A DNA stretch of 51,890 bases, from NCBI GenBank assembly GCA_920105805.1, contig CAKKTI010000114.1:1958-53847 (forward strand). Reading direction: 5' to 3'. This DNA comes from Condylostoma magnum (taxonomy: Eukaryota; Ciliophora; Heterotrichea; Heterotrichida; Condylostomatidae). Made by a program: the position numbers and the translations under genes. The stretch's first letter is position 1. Each line of letters begins with the position of its first letter. Below the pieces are notes generated by a model. That model ran no database searches and had not been told where the DNA came from. It was given only the letters and a program-made list of their open reading frames with translations. Of this stretch, positions 23,120-34,668 are shown one piece after another.

Positions 23120-23749
23120 ATGTACAGACGGTTTATTGACTAGATCAAAAATTTCAATTACTAAAAGGTTGTAAGAGATGGTAAAGTAGAGGCCAAAAGA
23201 GTAAAATACCAGGCTAGGTAGGCGTTTAATTAACTAAAAAATTCACCTAGGAAAGAACAACTATAAAAATCCATCTACAAATACAGAAGATCTCTTTAAA
23301 ACCACTATGACACCATAAAAAATACATAACTCAAGGGACTGCATGATAAATACACCTAATATCGTGACAAATACTCCAGTAAAAGCAATGAAAAGGTTCA
23401 AAACACATTCTAAACTCTAAAACACTTTGGAATTAACTCAATACATCACCTTAAAACACTTCCTAGCTGAATTTAATCATTCACCAAATAATCATTCAAT
23501 ACATCCAAAAACTTAGTATAAGACAAAATCTAGTACTCTAGGAACCATATAAACAACTATTTATACAAAAACAGGCAATATTTTAATCAGAAACTAGAAA
23601 GAGTGAAAACATTACTAAAACCCTCAAAGCGTACATATTATTATATAGGGGCAGCGATATTTTTATACGGCGCAGGCTAATAACTCCCCCACGCAATACT
23701 AAAATACAAATTAGCAACAGAAAACAAAGATTAGTCTAATATTCCTTAG
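23120..23749 (+). CDS. Basic protein with one membrane segment
   Basis: About 209 residues: strongly basic, Tyr/Gln/Asn-rich helical region (VRDGKVEAKRVKYQARQAF, HYDTIKNTQLKGLHDKY) then one membrane helix (TYYYIGAAIFLYGAGQQL) and a short tail. It resembles small mitochondrial or ER membrane proteins in layout but no family is recognised. No TGA terminates the frame; TAG at 23732, 23747 or 23780 are the candidates, all converging on the end of the minus-strand gene. Confidence 0.6.
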
Positions 23750-23768
23750 GATCAGCTAGCATTTCAGG

Positions 23769-24917
23769 TTAAATTCTCTTAGAGTACCCATTCCTCTCTT
23801 GTTACTTCTATTAAACCATTTAGTATATAGGCCCTTGGTATTCTGTAATCTATGGCTTAAAAGTACACTCAATCAAATTTGGATCAGTTTTACATCTTTT
23901 CATCATTTCTATATTCATCTCCTTATTTTAATTCCACACATTCAGTCTGGTTGGAAGATCCTGTATATTAGTTTCTGGACGTTTCGAGATTGTATGGGGT
24001 GTAAAAGTACATTCAATAGTACTGTTTTGTATTTACAAAAACTCTTATCTCAGCTGCTCCAATTTTTCTCGTCTTGAGAAATTTTGTTAGTATAATTCAT
24101 TTCATCTGTTACCAGTAGAAGGACTCATCACTCTAGAATTAGCGTTGATCTGCGGTTAAAAGCTAAAGTTTTACTCAGACATTGTACTGGTAGACATCCT
24201 CGAAACACTAGCAGATTCTCTTTTTCTAGCTAATATTCTAGATCTTTCATTAATTTTAGGAGTAAAGGGTGGTACTGAAGGTGCTCTATAGCTTCTATCA
24301 CTATCAGTGTTAATTTAAATCTGGGATTTTTCAAAGTAGTGGAAAGGAGTTACTATATTCAGAGGAGCTGGGGAAAGTCTTCGTAGTTCTTAACGCTTTG
24401 TAGCTGGTTTATCCTAGTCAAATACAATTTCACTTATGTCATCAAAGTTCATATATTCTTTACTTCAGTTGCTGTTAATGGCAGGTTTAAATGTGCATTC
24501 TGGCTCTGGTCTTTTTTGTAAATTTTCACGTTTTTTGTTTTAAATTGCATGCATTGTGTATAATCTCTCCGTTATTGGGACTTTTCTTTACATATGCTTT
24601 GCTTATTAGGTTATATTAGGGTGTTATAACAGACGTTGACTTTACAGCTCTTTTTATACCTTTAGTTCTTAGCGTATTTTTTATTACTTTCCTGCATTGA
24701 GTAGCCTGTCTTCCACTCTTTATTGTTATTTTTGTCTTTATATATTGTTTTATAGGGTTAATTTAGGTTATGACTAAGCAAATTTTTGTCTTTTTATATC
24801 GTTAGTTAATTACTTCTATCTTCCCATGGAATATAATCTATCGTGAACATTTTACTTAGTTTTATTTTGTGCGATTTTGGTAAATATATCAGATTTGTTT
24901 TCGGATGGATCTTGCAT
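23769..24917 (-). CDS. ECTF(K/T)P-repeat protein, probably cytoskeletal
   Basis: About 382 residues, basic and largely disordered. Seen: three copies of an ECTFxPxI-type motif (ECTFKPAIN, ECTFTPHTI, ECTFKPQIT), FTPKINERSR, and short helices of the type xxxRLYxxxxxxKxK (VHDRLYSMGRQKQ, VEDRLLNAGKQQK, ITERLYTMHAIQNKK). As I recall, this combination recurs in large ciliate and other protist cytoskeleton-associated proteins; a basal-body or axonemal role is inferred. The frame has no TGA near its end; TAA 23769 or TAG 23736 close it. Its start is 52 nt from that of the divergent F-box gene. Confidence 0.7.
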
Positions 24918-24969
24918 CGTTTTTTTTCTTAATTCTGTCAGTCTTTTCTCAAACTATTTTTTAAATTCA

Positions 24970-26227
24970 ATGTTATTGTAATTTGATACTGGAATAGAAA
25001 TGCTAATTAAAAATTACTCTCCTAAAGGTTAAGGGACTTCATGAGGTACTTATTTATCTTAGTATCGCATTAACTATGAAAATTGGCCTTTACTTTAATC
25101 CATATTAAAATTTAATTGTAAAAGCTGATTGATTTAAAGTGTTTATGCTTTTTACTAGTATAGGTAGAACTTAATAATAAAATATGCTATATAATTAAAG
25201 AATTCAGCAGTAAAGACTTACCGATATACAAGTTACTTATAGCTCGATTCAGAAATGTATGGATGAAGACTGCTAAGCAAGTGATTGTAGCTTATATGTG
25301 GCAATTAAATTCAGCTAATTTAATGTCTATGATTATTTGGCCTATCATTTTAGTTGTTTTAATGCTGGAATGTTGTAATATGTTCCAAGTTATAAAGAAG
25401 TGCAGGTAAGAAGCTATGCATTAAAGGAGTATCTTGAGAATGAATGAAATAAAACTATGTGCTAAAGATTGACTGTTATAAATAAGCAATTTGATTTCAA
25501 TGTTTAAATAAATAATAGAAATATATGACTGTGAATTTGCAGATTTTTAGATAATTTTTCTTTATTAAGGCTTAAGCTAGTAAGTAAAAAGTACTATGAG
25601 ATAGCTTGGTAATAGGAAATATGAAGGAAAAAGATGAAATGGGAATTCAATAGAATTTCTGAAGCATCTCCTGCTATTGAATATATCTAACTATTTAATA
25701 CATAATGCAGTATGTGTAGTTAGTTAAAGTAAACGCATTAAATATACAGAGATCATTTTAGAAAGCTCCGTATATGCATTTAATGCATTCAACTCAAAAA
25801 GAATGTCATCCTATTTGAAACTGTACAAAAAGTAATTAGAGTATGAATGAATTAATAAGAGTGATCAGAAGTAAATGAAAAAGTAGAATTGATAACGAAC
25901 ATGTTTAAAGTGAATAATTTACTTTGATTCAACACTTAAAAATAATTAACTACTTATAAAATCATCATAAAAACTTATCTTCCTGAGTTTCTTATAACCT
26001 GTGGGTAATTTTGACATTTTAGATCTAATAAAAGAATGGAGGAAGACTTTATATGACTTATGAACGTCCTAACTTAATTTTATTTAAAACACGAAGATGA
26101 AACAACTGAAGAAAAATCTTCCTATAGAGAAACTATCATAAATAGATTTAAATAAGGGAATTAATTAAACAAAATATCTGTAGTTGGGAAAGAAAGTCTT
26201 AATAGTTTCTTTGATATTGAAATTTAG
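24970..26227 (+). CDS. F-box-like protein (two exons)
   Basis: Exon 1 24970-25117 and exon 2 25140-26227, joined by a 22-nt intron that restores frame. Around residues 170-215 an F-box-like helix set is visible (IWLWICRFLDNFSLLRLKL, VSKKYYEIAWQQEIWRKKM). Cys pairs follow (TQCSMCSQ, RICIQCIQ), possibly a zinc site. F-box proteins present substrates to SCF ubiquitin ligases; the substrate is unknown. The end is ambiguous: TAG 26225 abuts the stop of the convergent LRR gene, while the first TGA (26315) would overlap that gene by about 85 bp. Confidence 0.6.
25118..25139 (+). other. 22-nt intron of the F-box gene
   Basis: GT..AG, AT-rich, with a CTGAT element in the middle. Removal joins two open frames differing by one base and gives a smooth protein at the join (LKFN then LFMLFTS). 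Confidence 0.65.
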
Positions 26228-26229
26228 CA

Positions 26230-27159
26230 TTATTTTAAAGATAAAACAGCTAATTGTTTGTTTGTTGACAAGAACTCTTCAATCATTTCAGCACCTTCAT
26301 CTTAAATAGGGTTTTGATTTAAATAAAGATATTGCAAATAGTTTAACATTTGCAGTCTTGGAATCATTTCTTTTAGTCCTTCATATGTTATTTGATTGTC
26401 ACTCAGATTTAGATGAGTTAATTGCACTGGTAAAGTTAGTGATAAGTGGTATAGCCCGATATTTCTTATAGAATTTGATTATAGATTAAGCTATTTCAAT
26501 GATCTTAAATTAATAAAAGTGTCTGCTAGTATCTTGGATCCAAATATTCCTAAATTATTAGCCTTAAAGTCTATTATGACTAATCTTTAAAGGTTTAATG
26601 AAACTTCGTTTAATAATATTGCTCCATCTGCTTATAAATTGTTGTTCCTTAGCCGTAATTCCCGTATATTAGTCAGTTTATTTAAAATAAAGCGTAGTCC
26701 TATATGAGTTATTTTAGTACTTTCTAAATTTAACACTTCTAATCTTTAATTCAATCCCTAAGCAATCTACGCAGCTCCTTCATTCCCTAGTTCATTATTA
26801 CCTATATCAAATACCTTCAAATTCTTAAACAAATGCAGATTATCACTAAGCAACTTCACCTAGGGTGGTGTAATCTATATATTATTCAATTGCAATCTAT
26901 TAATATGAGAATAATAAGGCAAAAGAGACACTAATTATTCAAACTAAGCATTACTAAAGCTTTTATTACTTATTTCAATCTTATCCTTTAGCTACGCCTA
27001 ATGCTTAATAACAAATTCTGAGTAATACTTAACAGACGGATGAGATTACAGTAAGTCTATTGGAAGATTGAATTTCTCTGTTATAGTAACTGGTTTCTAC
27101 AAGGCCTCTTACATCATAATCGAACTATCAGTATCTAAGCAAGAACATTTATTTCCCAT
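26230..27159 (-). CDS. Predicted acylated leucine-rich-repeat protein (RNI/NLRC type)
   Basis: 309 residues. The start MGNKCSC suits myristoylation plus palmitoylation. From ~85 onward there are ribonuclease-inhibitor-type LRRs with ~28-residue period (LKVFDIGNNELGNEGAAQIAQ, LEVLNLESTKITHIGLR, IRELRLRNNNLQADGA, LKQLNLQSNSIRNIG, LTHLNLSDNQITYEGLKEM, LYLNQNPIQDEGAEMI). Such proteins are protein-interaction scaffolds, here presumably at a membrane. The end VLSLK is followed by TAA, and no TGA occurs in frame for over 150 bases. Its start codon is 56 nt from that of eL18. Confidence 0.86.
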
Positions 27160-27215
27160 TTATTTGACTAATTATCAAACTAACCTTCTCACATAAGCTT
27201 AAAAGCTATAAATAA
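27160..27215. promoter_or_regulatory. 56-bp divergent promoter of LRR gene and eL18
   Basis: The only non-coding DNA between two head-to-head start codons, one belonging to a ribosomal protein gene expected to be highly expressed. AT-rich; a short A/T run precedes the eL18 ATG. Confidence 0.5.
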
Positions 27216-27798
27216 ATGGTGAGTATTTACATAGGGCATAGACAAGCTAGTTAGAGGCAATCCTAAGAGCAAGAACAGAAAAGAGCCAAAAAGTGACAAT
27301 CTACAATTAAAACTCCTTTTCAAGCTCTACACTTTTCTAGCAAGACGTACTGATTCTGAGTTTAATAAGAAAGTGGCCAGAAGGCTAGCTATGTCAAGAC
27401 TAAACAAAGCACCTCTTAGCACAAGACACCTGGCAAAATATATGGCCAGAAGACTAGACAAAACCTGTGTTGTAGTTGGTCCAATTTTAGATGATCCCAG
27501 GCAAATAGAAGTACCAGAAAACCTGAAAGTAGTAGCTTTGAAATTCAGTGAAACTGCAAGACAGAGAATTATCGCATCAGGTGGACAGTGCCTTACTTTT
27601 GATGAATTTGCCTAATAAAATCCCTTAGGAGAAAACACCGTGTTACTTAGAGGAAAGAAGACGGCCAGGAAGGCCGCCAAGCACTTCGGAGCCTCTCCCG
27701 GCGCCTCTAACTCCAAAGCCAGGCCTTATGTCAGAGCAAAGGGCAGGAAATTTGAGAAGGCCAGAGGAAGGAGGAAGAGCAGAGGATTCAAGGTTTGA
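27216..27798 (+). CDS. RPL18: Ribosomal protein eL18 (large subunit)
   Basis: 188 residues after removal of a 16-nt intron directly behind the ATG (27219-27234), the usual eL18 length. Seen: MGIDKLV start, [78 protein letters not shown] and the basic tail [17 protein letters not shown], all family hallmarks of this 60S protein. Gln is TAA in QQNPLGE. It ends TGA-TAA, 16 nt before the convergent OPA3 stop. The gene provides the most reliable calibration of intron size and stop use in the window. Confidence 0.97.
27219..27234 (+). other. 16-nt intron immediately after the eL18 start codon
   Basis: GTGAGTATTTACATAG. Splicing gives ATG-GGC-ATA-GAC (MGID), the conserved eL18 N-terminus; unspliced RNA would give a foreign N-terminus. 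Confidence 0.92.
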
Positions 27799-27814
27799 TA
27801 AGTTTTTAGATTTC

Positions 27815-28264
27815 TTACTGCGAATCTGCTTGTTTTATGTTCGATATTAAACTGTGTATTTCCTCTGAGAGTTCTTCTAGCTTATGGGTCCTGGTTAAAA
27901 TCTGGTCAAATAGTTGTTGCTAGCGGATCTTTTCCTGGTGTGAGGAGTCTTGGGACTTCTTGATCTCGTATAGGCCAAGGCCGAGGATAGTTGAGTATAC
28001 TACGATTTCACCTAGCAGCTCAATGCCGTCAACTACGCCATTTTCATAGCTGAGGCTTTTAATGTTGTCTGAGTTGGCTCTGTTTAGGATTCTTGTCATT
28101 TTGATGTTGAAGTAGTAGTTAGTGTTTCCTACTCAATACAGAGACTTGTACAAAAATTCACCCTAACTGCCTTATCGCTTTTTTAGTACACCTTTGGCAT
28201 GGTTTACTGCAGGTTTTGTAAAGGTCTTTATCATAAGGGATGTCACTTTACTAAGTTGAACCAT
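27815..28264 (-). CDS. OPA3-like mitochondrial protein
   Basis: 149 residues. Matches OPA3 layout: an N-terminal helix with KTFTKPAVNHAKGVLKKR (family: KPxxxxIK), a central LYKSLYWVGN (the family's Tyr-x-Trp), the core GVVDGIELLGEIVVYSTILGLGLYEIKK (family ELGAELLGE plus hydrophobic helix ending in Glu), and a C-terminal coiled coil (KLEELSEEIHSLIS). The conserved Trp44 is written TGA. OPA3 localises to mitochondria and affects their shape and lipid handling in animals. It ends at TAA 27815; the first in-frame TGA lies inside eL18. Confidence 0.85.
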
Positions 28265-28356
28265 TATGTAATTTAAATGTCCTATTAACTTTTACCTAAT
28301 TCTCTTATAGTCCTTGCATACTAACTAAAACCTTTAATCTTAACGATTTCTAATAA

Positions 28357-30324
28357 ATGAAAAAAGCAACTATAATTAAGAGCTCAGATGCTAATTCAAC
28401 GAGACCCAGGTCAACATGCAATGAGGACTTAACTCCAGATTCAAGTGCTTTTAATGATTACACTTCCTCAGCACGTAGATAAATGATTGCTAAGGCTATG
28501 CGGAGGAGAAATATTTCTGTTAAAAAGCAAAGATCTCATAGCATTGCTTGTAACGTTCCTGAAAGTTCCACTATAATAGAAAAATTAACAACTAAATCTC
28601 CTTTAGAACGATGCTTTAAGTAAGATTAATAAAGGGCTTTTGAATAACGGACACTTAAAAATGAGAAGGAAGATGAAAGGAGTGTAGAGGATAATAGAAG
28701 GTTGAATAGGTCACTTAATAATGTTGGATCTTATAAGAGGATTTCCAGTAGTCAGAATATAAAAAATTAGAATTTTTAGTAGATACTTAATTAAGCGAAG
28801 TAATTAAAGCAAAGTTTGTGTAATTTTCAGAATGAAGGACACTTTATCAAGTTTATGCAGAAAATTAATCAAGAAGTAGATCAGCACTCTATCATATCAT
28901 CACAAATGCTTAAAATGATATATTCTGCATAAAAGTGCATTAATAAGCTAAAACCTATGTATGTGTATAGAAAGGTAATTAAAAAGATCAAAAAGACACT
29001 CGATATTGCAGTTTACGAGATAGAAGGGCAGTGCCCTTCTATTGATTTTATTCTTAATCTAAAAAAGGTAATGGAATGTATCAATAATCAATCAAGCGAG
29101 TAGATTCAGCAGATAGATAAACTATAAAAAGAGATCTCAATAGTAATATCCTACATATCAACAAATTCTTTAACATTACTAAGAAGACACATTAGTCCCA
29201 GTGGTCTTGTAAACGAAGTGGTATCTTGCTTAATGATTCTTCTGTACCCAGCAGACACCAGAGTCGAAGATATATGCTCTAATTGGCTATCAGGCCCAAT
29301 ATACTGGGAATCAATTGTCCGTTATTTAAGCAAGCCCAATGAGGTAATAAAAAGCTTGAGAAAATTACCCGAATGACTTAAAGAAAAAAAAATTAAAATC
29401 AGATAAGTAAAAATAGTATAAGAGGCTATGTGAAAACTATACGGGAAAGGCAAATTAATTAAGTAGGAGTCTGTAGTTTGCTATCACATATATAAATGGA
29501 TTAAAGCGAATTTGAGATACATAGAATTAACTAAAGCACTGCATCTTGAAAGCAAAGATGCAAAGAAAATCGATAGTGGAAGGTTCAGTTATGAAAAATT
29601 ACCTAAAGCATCCCCTGTCAGACCTCCAAGAGTAAAAAAAAACAGGTAAAGAAGGAATTTTAGTATTGAGGAAAGCTCTAATAATTATGAGAGTTACTAA
29701 AATTTCACGCAGAATTTGATATTAGATTAAAGTCTATAAGTAACTAAATCTGCCTCAGCTCTTAAATCCTAAATAAGATAAAACAGTGAAGACTTGACAG
29801 TAGTTTCTAGCTAAGTCAATCAAGATTACTAAATCCTTTCTGAGCAACAAAATAGCTAATGTACTATTACAAACGTATTTTAGTTTTCTTCATTTGATGA
29901 AAACATGTGCTAAAATTACAAAAAGACTTAACCTAGGCCAAAATTAGTAAAAAAGGTAAGAAATCTGGGCGAGGCCCTTACAAATTTTATGATGGAGTAT
30001 GTAGACTAATATAGAGAGAAACTTAAAAGGATGCGAATGAGAGACTTCGTTGAGTATAAAAGATTCCTAGAGCAAAAATCACTCAGGAGGAAATAATAAG
30101 TACAAGAGTAATTTATATCGTATGTAAAGGAAAACTATATAGATAATGATGAAAAGCGTCTTATTCTATTCACTTAGAAAGCCTTAGACGGTGATAAGCT
30201 TCTATTTGAGGTAAGAAGAGCCATACGTAAATCTGAGAACAGAGTAAGAAAACAAGACACAAGCGCAGAGAGAGTCCTAAAAGAATCAAATGTACCGTTT
30301 AAAGTTAGAAAATTGGTTTTATAG
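28357..30324 (+). CDS. Protein with an isolated dynein-stalk (microtubule-binding) domain
   Basis: 655 residues. A basic, Ser-rich N-terminus (~1-190) is followed by a domain at ~190-410 that follows the order of the dynein heavy-chain stalk: a coiled-coil helix (RKVIKKIKKTLDIAVYEIEG), NSLTLLRRHISPSGLVNEV, VVSCLMILLYP, YWESIVRYLSKPNEVIKSL, and the return helix VVCYHIYKWIKANLRYIEL. In dyneins the matching positions read (ITEIKS.. PP..V..VMEAV.ILLG), (W..AKK.L....F...L) and (..LC.WV.AM..Y). No AAA modules or linker are present, so it is not a motor. The tail is basic and partly coiled (DQYREKLKRMRMRDFVEYKR). It ends TAG-TAA. Confidence 0.75.
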
Positions 30325-30540
30325 TAAATCATAATTAACTACTACTCTGCTTTAATCTAACACATTTCCCTAATTCTGTCACCTACTCCTAGCATTATCT
30401 CCAATCCTTATCATTGGCCTGCAAGCACTTCTCAAGGGAATCATGTTCAGTTATGCACCCAGTCTGCATTTACACAGTGTTTCTCAGTTCCTGATACCTA
30501 GAATCATCCTCTTGTATTTTATCACACATTTTATATATTA

Positions 30541-31257
30541 TCATCCCAAATTAAAACTAGAACTAAACATATCCTTCTGGAAATCTCGCTTTCTGCTAAT
30601 TTGCCTCTCCTGTGAGCCTAAATCCGGTGTAATTCTTCTCTTACCTTTACTGTAAGGATTCACGTTGTCCATTTCTTATCTGGCTCTTTACTTTGACCAG
30701 AAACTAGGAAAATCGCGACGCACTGGGCCTTTGATCTTTTGAGTGGAATCATCATCAGATTTAAGCTATGGCTCGATCTTTTTCTTCCTATTAATCGGTT
30801 AAGGATCATTTTTGACTATTTTTTCCTTAGGAATTATGTAAACACTACTATTGTTCTTATAACGTCTAGATAAGCCTGTAAAGGATCTACTGGAGTGAGA
30901 GCCAACGGGTGTATCATCTACTTATCCATTATATGTTTAACGTCTCATTGGAGAAATGTGGCTTCGAGGCTATTCAGGTGTTTATTTAGGATTCAGCCCA
31001 GGCTTCAGGGCTGACTTATGTTACTGTAGGTTCTTTGGCTTTATTTTAGCCTTTTGCATTACACTTTAGTATAATTAGCTAAGGTTCTTTGCTCTGGCTA
31101 GTCTTGGTTCCTTTATAGGATACGTTGGGTCAATAACTCTTCTAGATTACACGTCCTCGTCAATTCTACGTTTACAGGGGGTTAAAATACGTGGTTAGGT
31201 CTCCTCATGAGGAGTAAAATGTTTCCACTTTATGCTACTCAAATGCTTTGCTTTCAT
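30541..31257 (-). CDS. Basic low-complexity hypothetical protein
   Basis: 238 residues, ATG to TGA-TAA. Very rich in Lys/Arg/Pro/Ser (SIKWKHFTPHEETQPRIL, PINRKKKIEPQLKSDDDST, GPVRRDFPSFWSKQRARQ), without membrane segments, probably disordered and nucleic-acid- or cytoskeleton-binding. No family is recognised. It is divergent from the coiled-coil gene at 31350, with 92 bp between starts. Confidence 0.72.
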
Positions 31258-31349
31258 TTTTATAACAATTGCATAAATTTTAGTATGTTGGCTTATATAT
31301 AATCAGTATATGGAAAGTTAGTATTGTTTTTAGTTTAAAAGTTATAAAA

Positions 31350-33590
31350 ATGAGCAATTCATTTTAAAGTCTATTCAATGTTCCAGCTTCCCCAGCACCG
31401 ATTATGAATGAAGAAAAGGAGATGTTGGAGTAGGAGATTACTTGTATGGGAACCTTTTTAAACTCAGAATTTATGAATAGCATGGCAACTTATTGCACTT
31501 ATGATTTTATTGATTAAGATTAAAGGTAGAAGTTTCAAAGGGTATATGATAGATTGAAAACGTCGAATCTTAATAAACTGTATAAACTTAATAGGATAAA
31601 GTCAGTTGCTTTGTCTCTTCGCAAATAATAAGGAAAAAGGTCTAAAACTGCATTTGGGTTTAATCGGAATACTAAGAAATAAGAAGTTTTCAAGAAAAAG
31701 ATTTAAAATGAGTTAAAGATATATCAGGATAAGAACTAAAAGGAGTAAAAAGCATAAGATACTTTGAATTAAATGAAGTCTAAATATAAAAAATCTGTGA
31801 TTATATGGAAAGAAAGAGTATTTAATTTAAATGAGATTCAGCAAAAGCTGCTTAAAAACTATAATAAACTAGCTGAGGCTTAGATTATTGCGCATAATGA
31901 AAGTATTATAGCATAAAACTCAGTGACTAGTTATCAAAATCATATTAAAGAGGAAAGATAGTAATTTGAGTAAAAGTATGAAGAGAAGAAGTGGTAATTA
32001 GAAGACACTAATGTAGAAATTTAGTAATACATTACACAGATATCGTAAAGTAACTTGGCTATAAAATATTAGAATAGCATTTTATAAGAGTAATTAGGAA
32101 ATCTAGAGTAAAATATACAAACTTTGAAAACGACCAAATAGAACGAAAAAGGTAAATTATCAGCTTTAAAAGTCTATAGATTGTAGATTAGACGTCTTCA
32201 ATAAACACTGGAAGCTCATGGAATCGCCTAAGACTTAAAAGAGCCAGTGAACATTTCTGTGATTTAAGAAATATGCAATCTCTACAATAGCTTGGCCTAC
32301 TAGGAAAACTCTTTAAATATAAAATATATTAACTTAACTCAGAATTTCTTAGAAAAGAGTTAACAATGTGAATAAATCTCTGTAGAATTAAGTTAATTAA
32401 AGGAAGATTCAAATCTTAACCAAAAATCTAAGCAAATTAAGTCCATTTCATAACTTAAATCTGAAGTTGACTCAATTAAAATTCTATAGTACAGCAAATA
32501 CAATACTCTTTATTATGATGAATTTGCCCAAAAAGTTTACTTTTAGTTTTATAACATAATAAATCAAATAATGAAAGCTGCGGATAATATAGTAAAATAT
32601 GAATCTACTTATGGAGAAGGGCTACAAAAAATATACAAAGAAATCAATACGAAGCTACAAAAGGTACAAAATTAGTCCTAATCTAATGTAAAGTAGATAT
32701 CTCTAATGCCGTAAAGAAAATAAACATGAAGTATGACTGAAGTTAAATTAGATCAAGTCCCATAGACTCAATGCGTTTATTTTCCTTTATCAAAAACGTA
32801 AGTTTATTTAGCAGTTGAAAAAGTATTTGGAGGTATTAACAAGCAAAAAATATATTAAGATATACAGAACTATCCTATTATTAGATATTTCATCGATTAA
32901 ACAAAATTTACAACTTTTCTGTAAAAGTTTTCGATTCCTGAACAAGCTTGTGAAAACTTTTAACAACTTAATATATAAGGGCACTAGGTAATTCAATCTC
33001 AATTCAATTAACTGACTGATTTAACCCTTAAATTCTTGACATTTGCCAAAGACGATTTTGAAACTGTCAAAAATGAAATCTATGAATTCTACAAGAAAAA
33101 ATACCCCTTAAAAGTTTCTTTACTAGAGAAAGCTCTATAAAGTGTAGATTAAGGCTACGAAGTGGAACTTCCATCAGTAATAAAAAGGCTTTTATAATCT
33201 AGAGCAAACAAATATAGAAAATTCAAGGGATAGAATACAGAACCCTCTAAACTCATAGGGGAGCTAATAGCTAATAAAAGAGCTAAATAAACCTTTATCC
33301 CTTAAGTCAATAGAATTTAAACAAACAGAAAAGTAAGCTCAGTTGGCAGTTTTGGAGAGCAAAGTAGCCAGGCTTCAACTCCTATTTTTATTTCTGAGTA
33401 TGAAAAAAAGGCAAAAAATTAAATCAGTTGCAAAAATCCTCCGAATCCTTAAGACTTATTAACTGAGCTTAAATTAATGTAACAAAGTATGGCACATCTA
33501 GACAGGAGGCGTAAATCACATGTATAAACCAATTTATAACCCCCTAAGAGAGTATGGACAAGCCAAAGCACTAGAAACCTGAATAGATAG
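31350..33590 (+). CDS. Large coiled-coil protein
   Basis: 746 residues in one frame. A short Pro-rich start (PASPAPIMNEEKEMLEQE) precedes long coiled coils (~130-430; IIWKERVFNLNEIQQKLLK, ERQQFEQKYEEKKWQLED, QLGNLEQNIQTLKTT), a helical domain near 500-600 (LAVEKVFGGINKQKIYQDI, SIPEQACENFQQLN) and a basic disordered tail. This shape is common among centriole and axoneme components, but no specific family can be named. It ends TAG-TAA without TGA, 31 nt from the convergent gene's TAA. Confidence 0.78.
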
Positions 33591-33624
33591 TAACGGATTA
33601 AATTTGCTTATTAATAAAAACTGG

Positions 33625-34668
33625 TTATTTTGACTTGCGCTTTGAGAGGCTCCTCCATGCTCTAAAAAGCATCTATAACATCAATTTTCCTGAGAAAGTT
33701 GTTTTTCTTACCTTTGCTATGTACTACTAAAATCTATCTTTCTTTATGCTTGATGAACTAACAATACTTTAGTGTTTGCTAGTGAAATTGTCTAGCAATG
33801 TCTTCATTTTGCTTATGATTTAAGGAGACTTTTCCCTTACAGGTGTTATTTTATTTTCTATTTTATTTAAATCTATCGATTTATAATTATTTCTAGAGGT
33901 AAGAGGAGCCTACTCAAATAGATTCAACAGTCTTCTACTAGTAGTTTGCAAATTAGGGGTATTTGATTATATTCTATGCAGAGTGTTTTCACTACCTTAA
34001 AACGCTAGAGAACTGCTACGAATTTTCTTAAGGCTTTTTTATTATTATCTTGACAATTTTCTATGCTTTACCTATTTTTTTGCTGAATATGATATTTTTT
34101 AAGTATTCATATTTAAAGCTTTAAGTTTTTGGTCATTAGGCTTAAAGTTTCTAATTTCTCTTACAGATGCTGGGTGCTGAACCTTTCTTAATATTTCCAC
34201 GTTGTTCTCTTAATCATTATCAGTTGTTATGACTTCTATTTCACTATGTGAAGATAGAAAGTCCTTTTTCTTCTGTGGTTTTAAGCCGTATATTTTTTAA
34301 GCATTTTTTCTTATGTGATTGAATAGCATTCTTCTTTTCTCATTTGAGCTTAATTAGGGTTAAAAGCATTGCATTGAAATAGATTTAACGAAGTATTCGA
34401 ATTACTTATAATTTATGTATTTGTAGGTTTATAAGTTATTTTTATTAGCTTTTTGAATCATACGCTTTATGTCTGATAATTATATAAGTTCCTGTATAAA
34501 TCTTACTGGAGTGATTTTTGAATTTTTACAGAATTCAATAAACTCTTTAACAAGTACTTTTCCTTCGGGGTCTGGCTGGTGTTTTCTGTATATTTTACGC
34601 AATACTCTGCGGTTTTAGTCTGACAGTATATTATCACTCTTTTGTAAAGTCTTCCTGCTCAAGTTCAT
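33625..34668 (-). CDS. Basic protein with degenerate EF-hand-like N-terminus
   Basis: 347 residues. Residues ~18-95 resemble a degenerate EF-hand pair without full Ca2+ ligands (QNRRVLRKIYRKHQPDPEGK, LVKEFIEFCKNSKITP, YINYKQFEYFVKSISM). The rest is basic, Ser/Asn-rich and likely disordered. No TGA ends the frame; TAA after RKSK is used. Its ATG may overlap the end of the giant gene upstream on the same strand, because the first TGA in that gene's frame falls at 34665-34667 (ATGA overlap). Confidence 0.65.

Noticed and set aside
23799-24077. 92-codon plus-strand open frame
   Set aside because: Lies antisense to the well-supported ECTF-repeat gene and has no protein-like features beyond hydrophobic codons expected from the complement.
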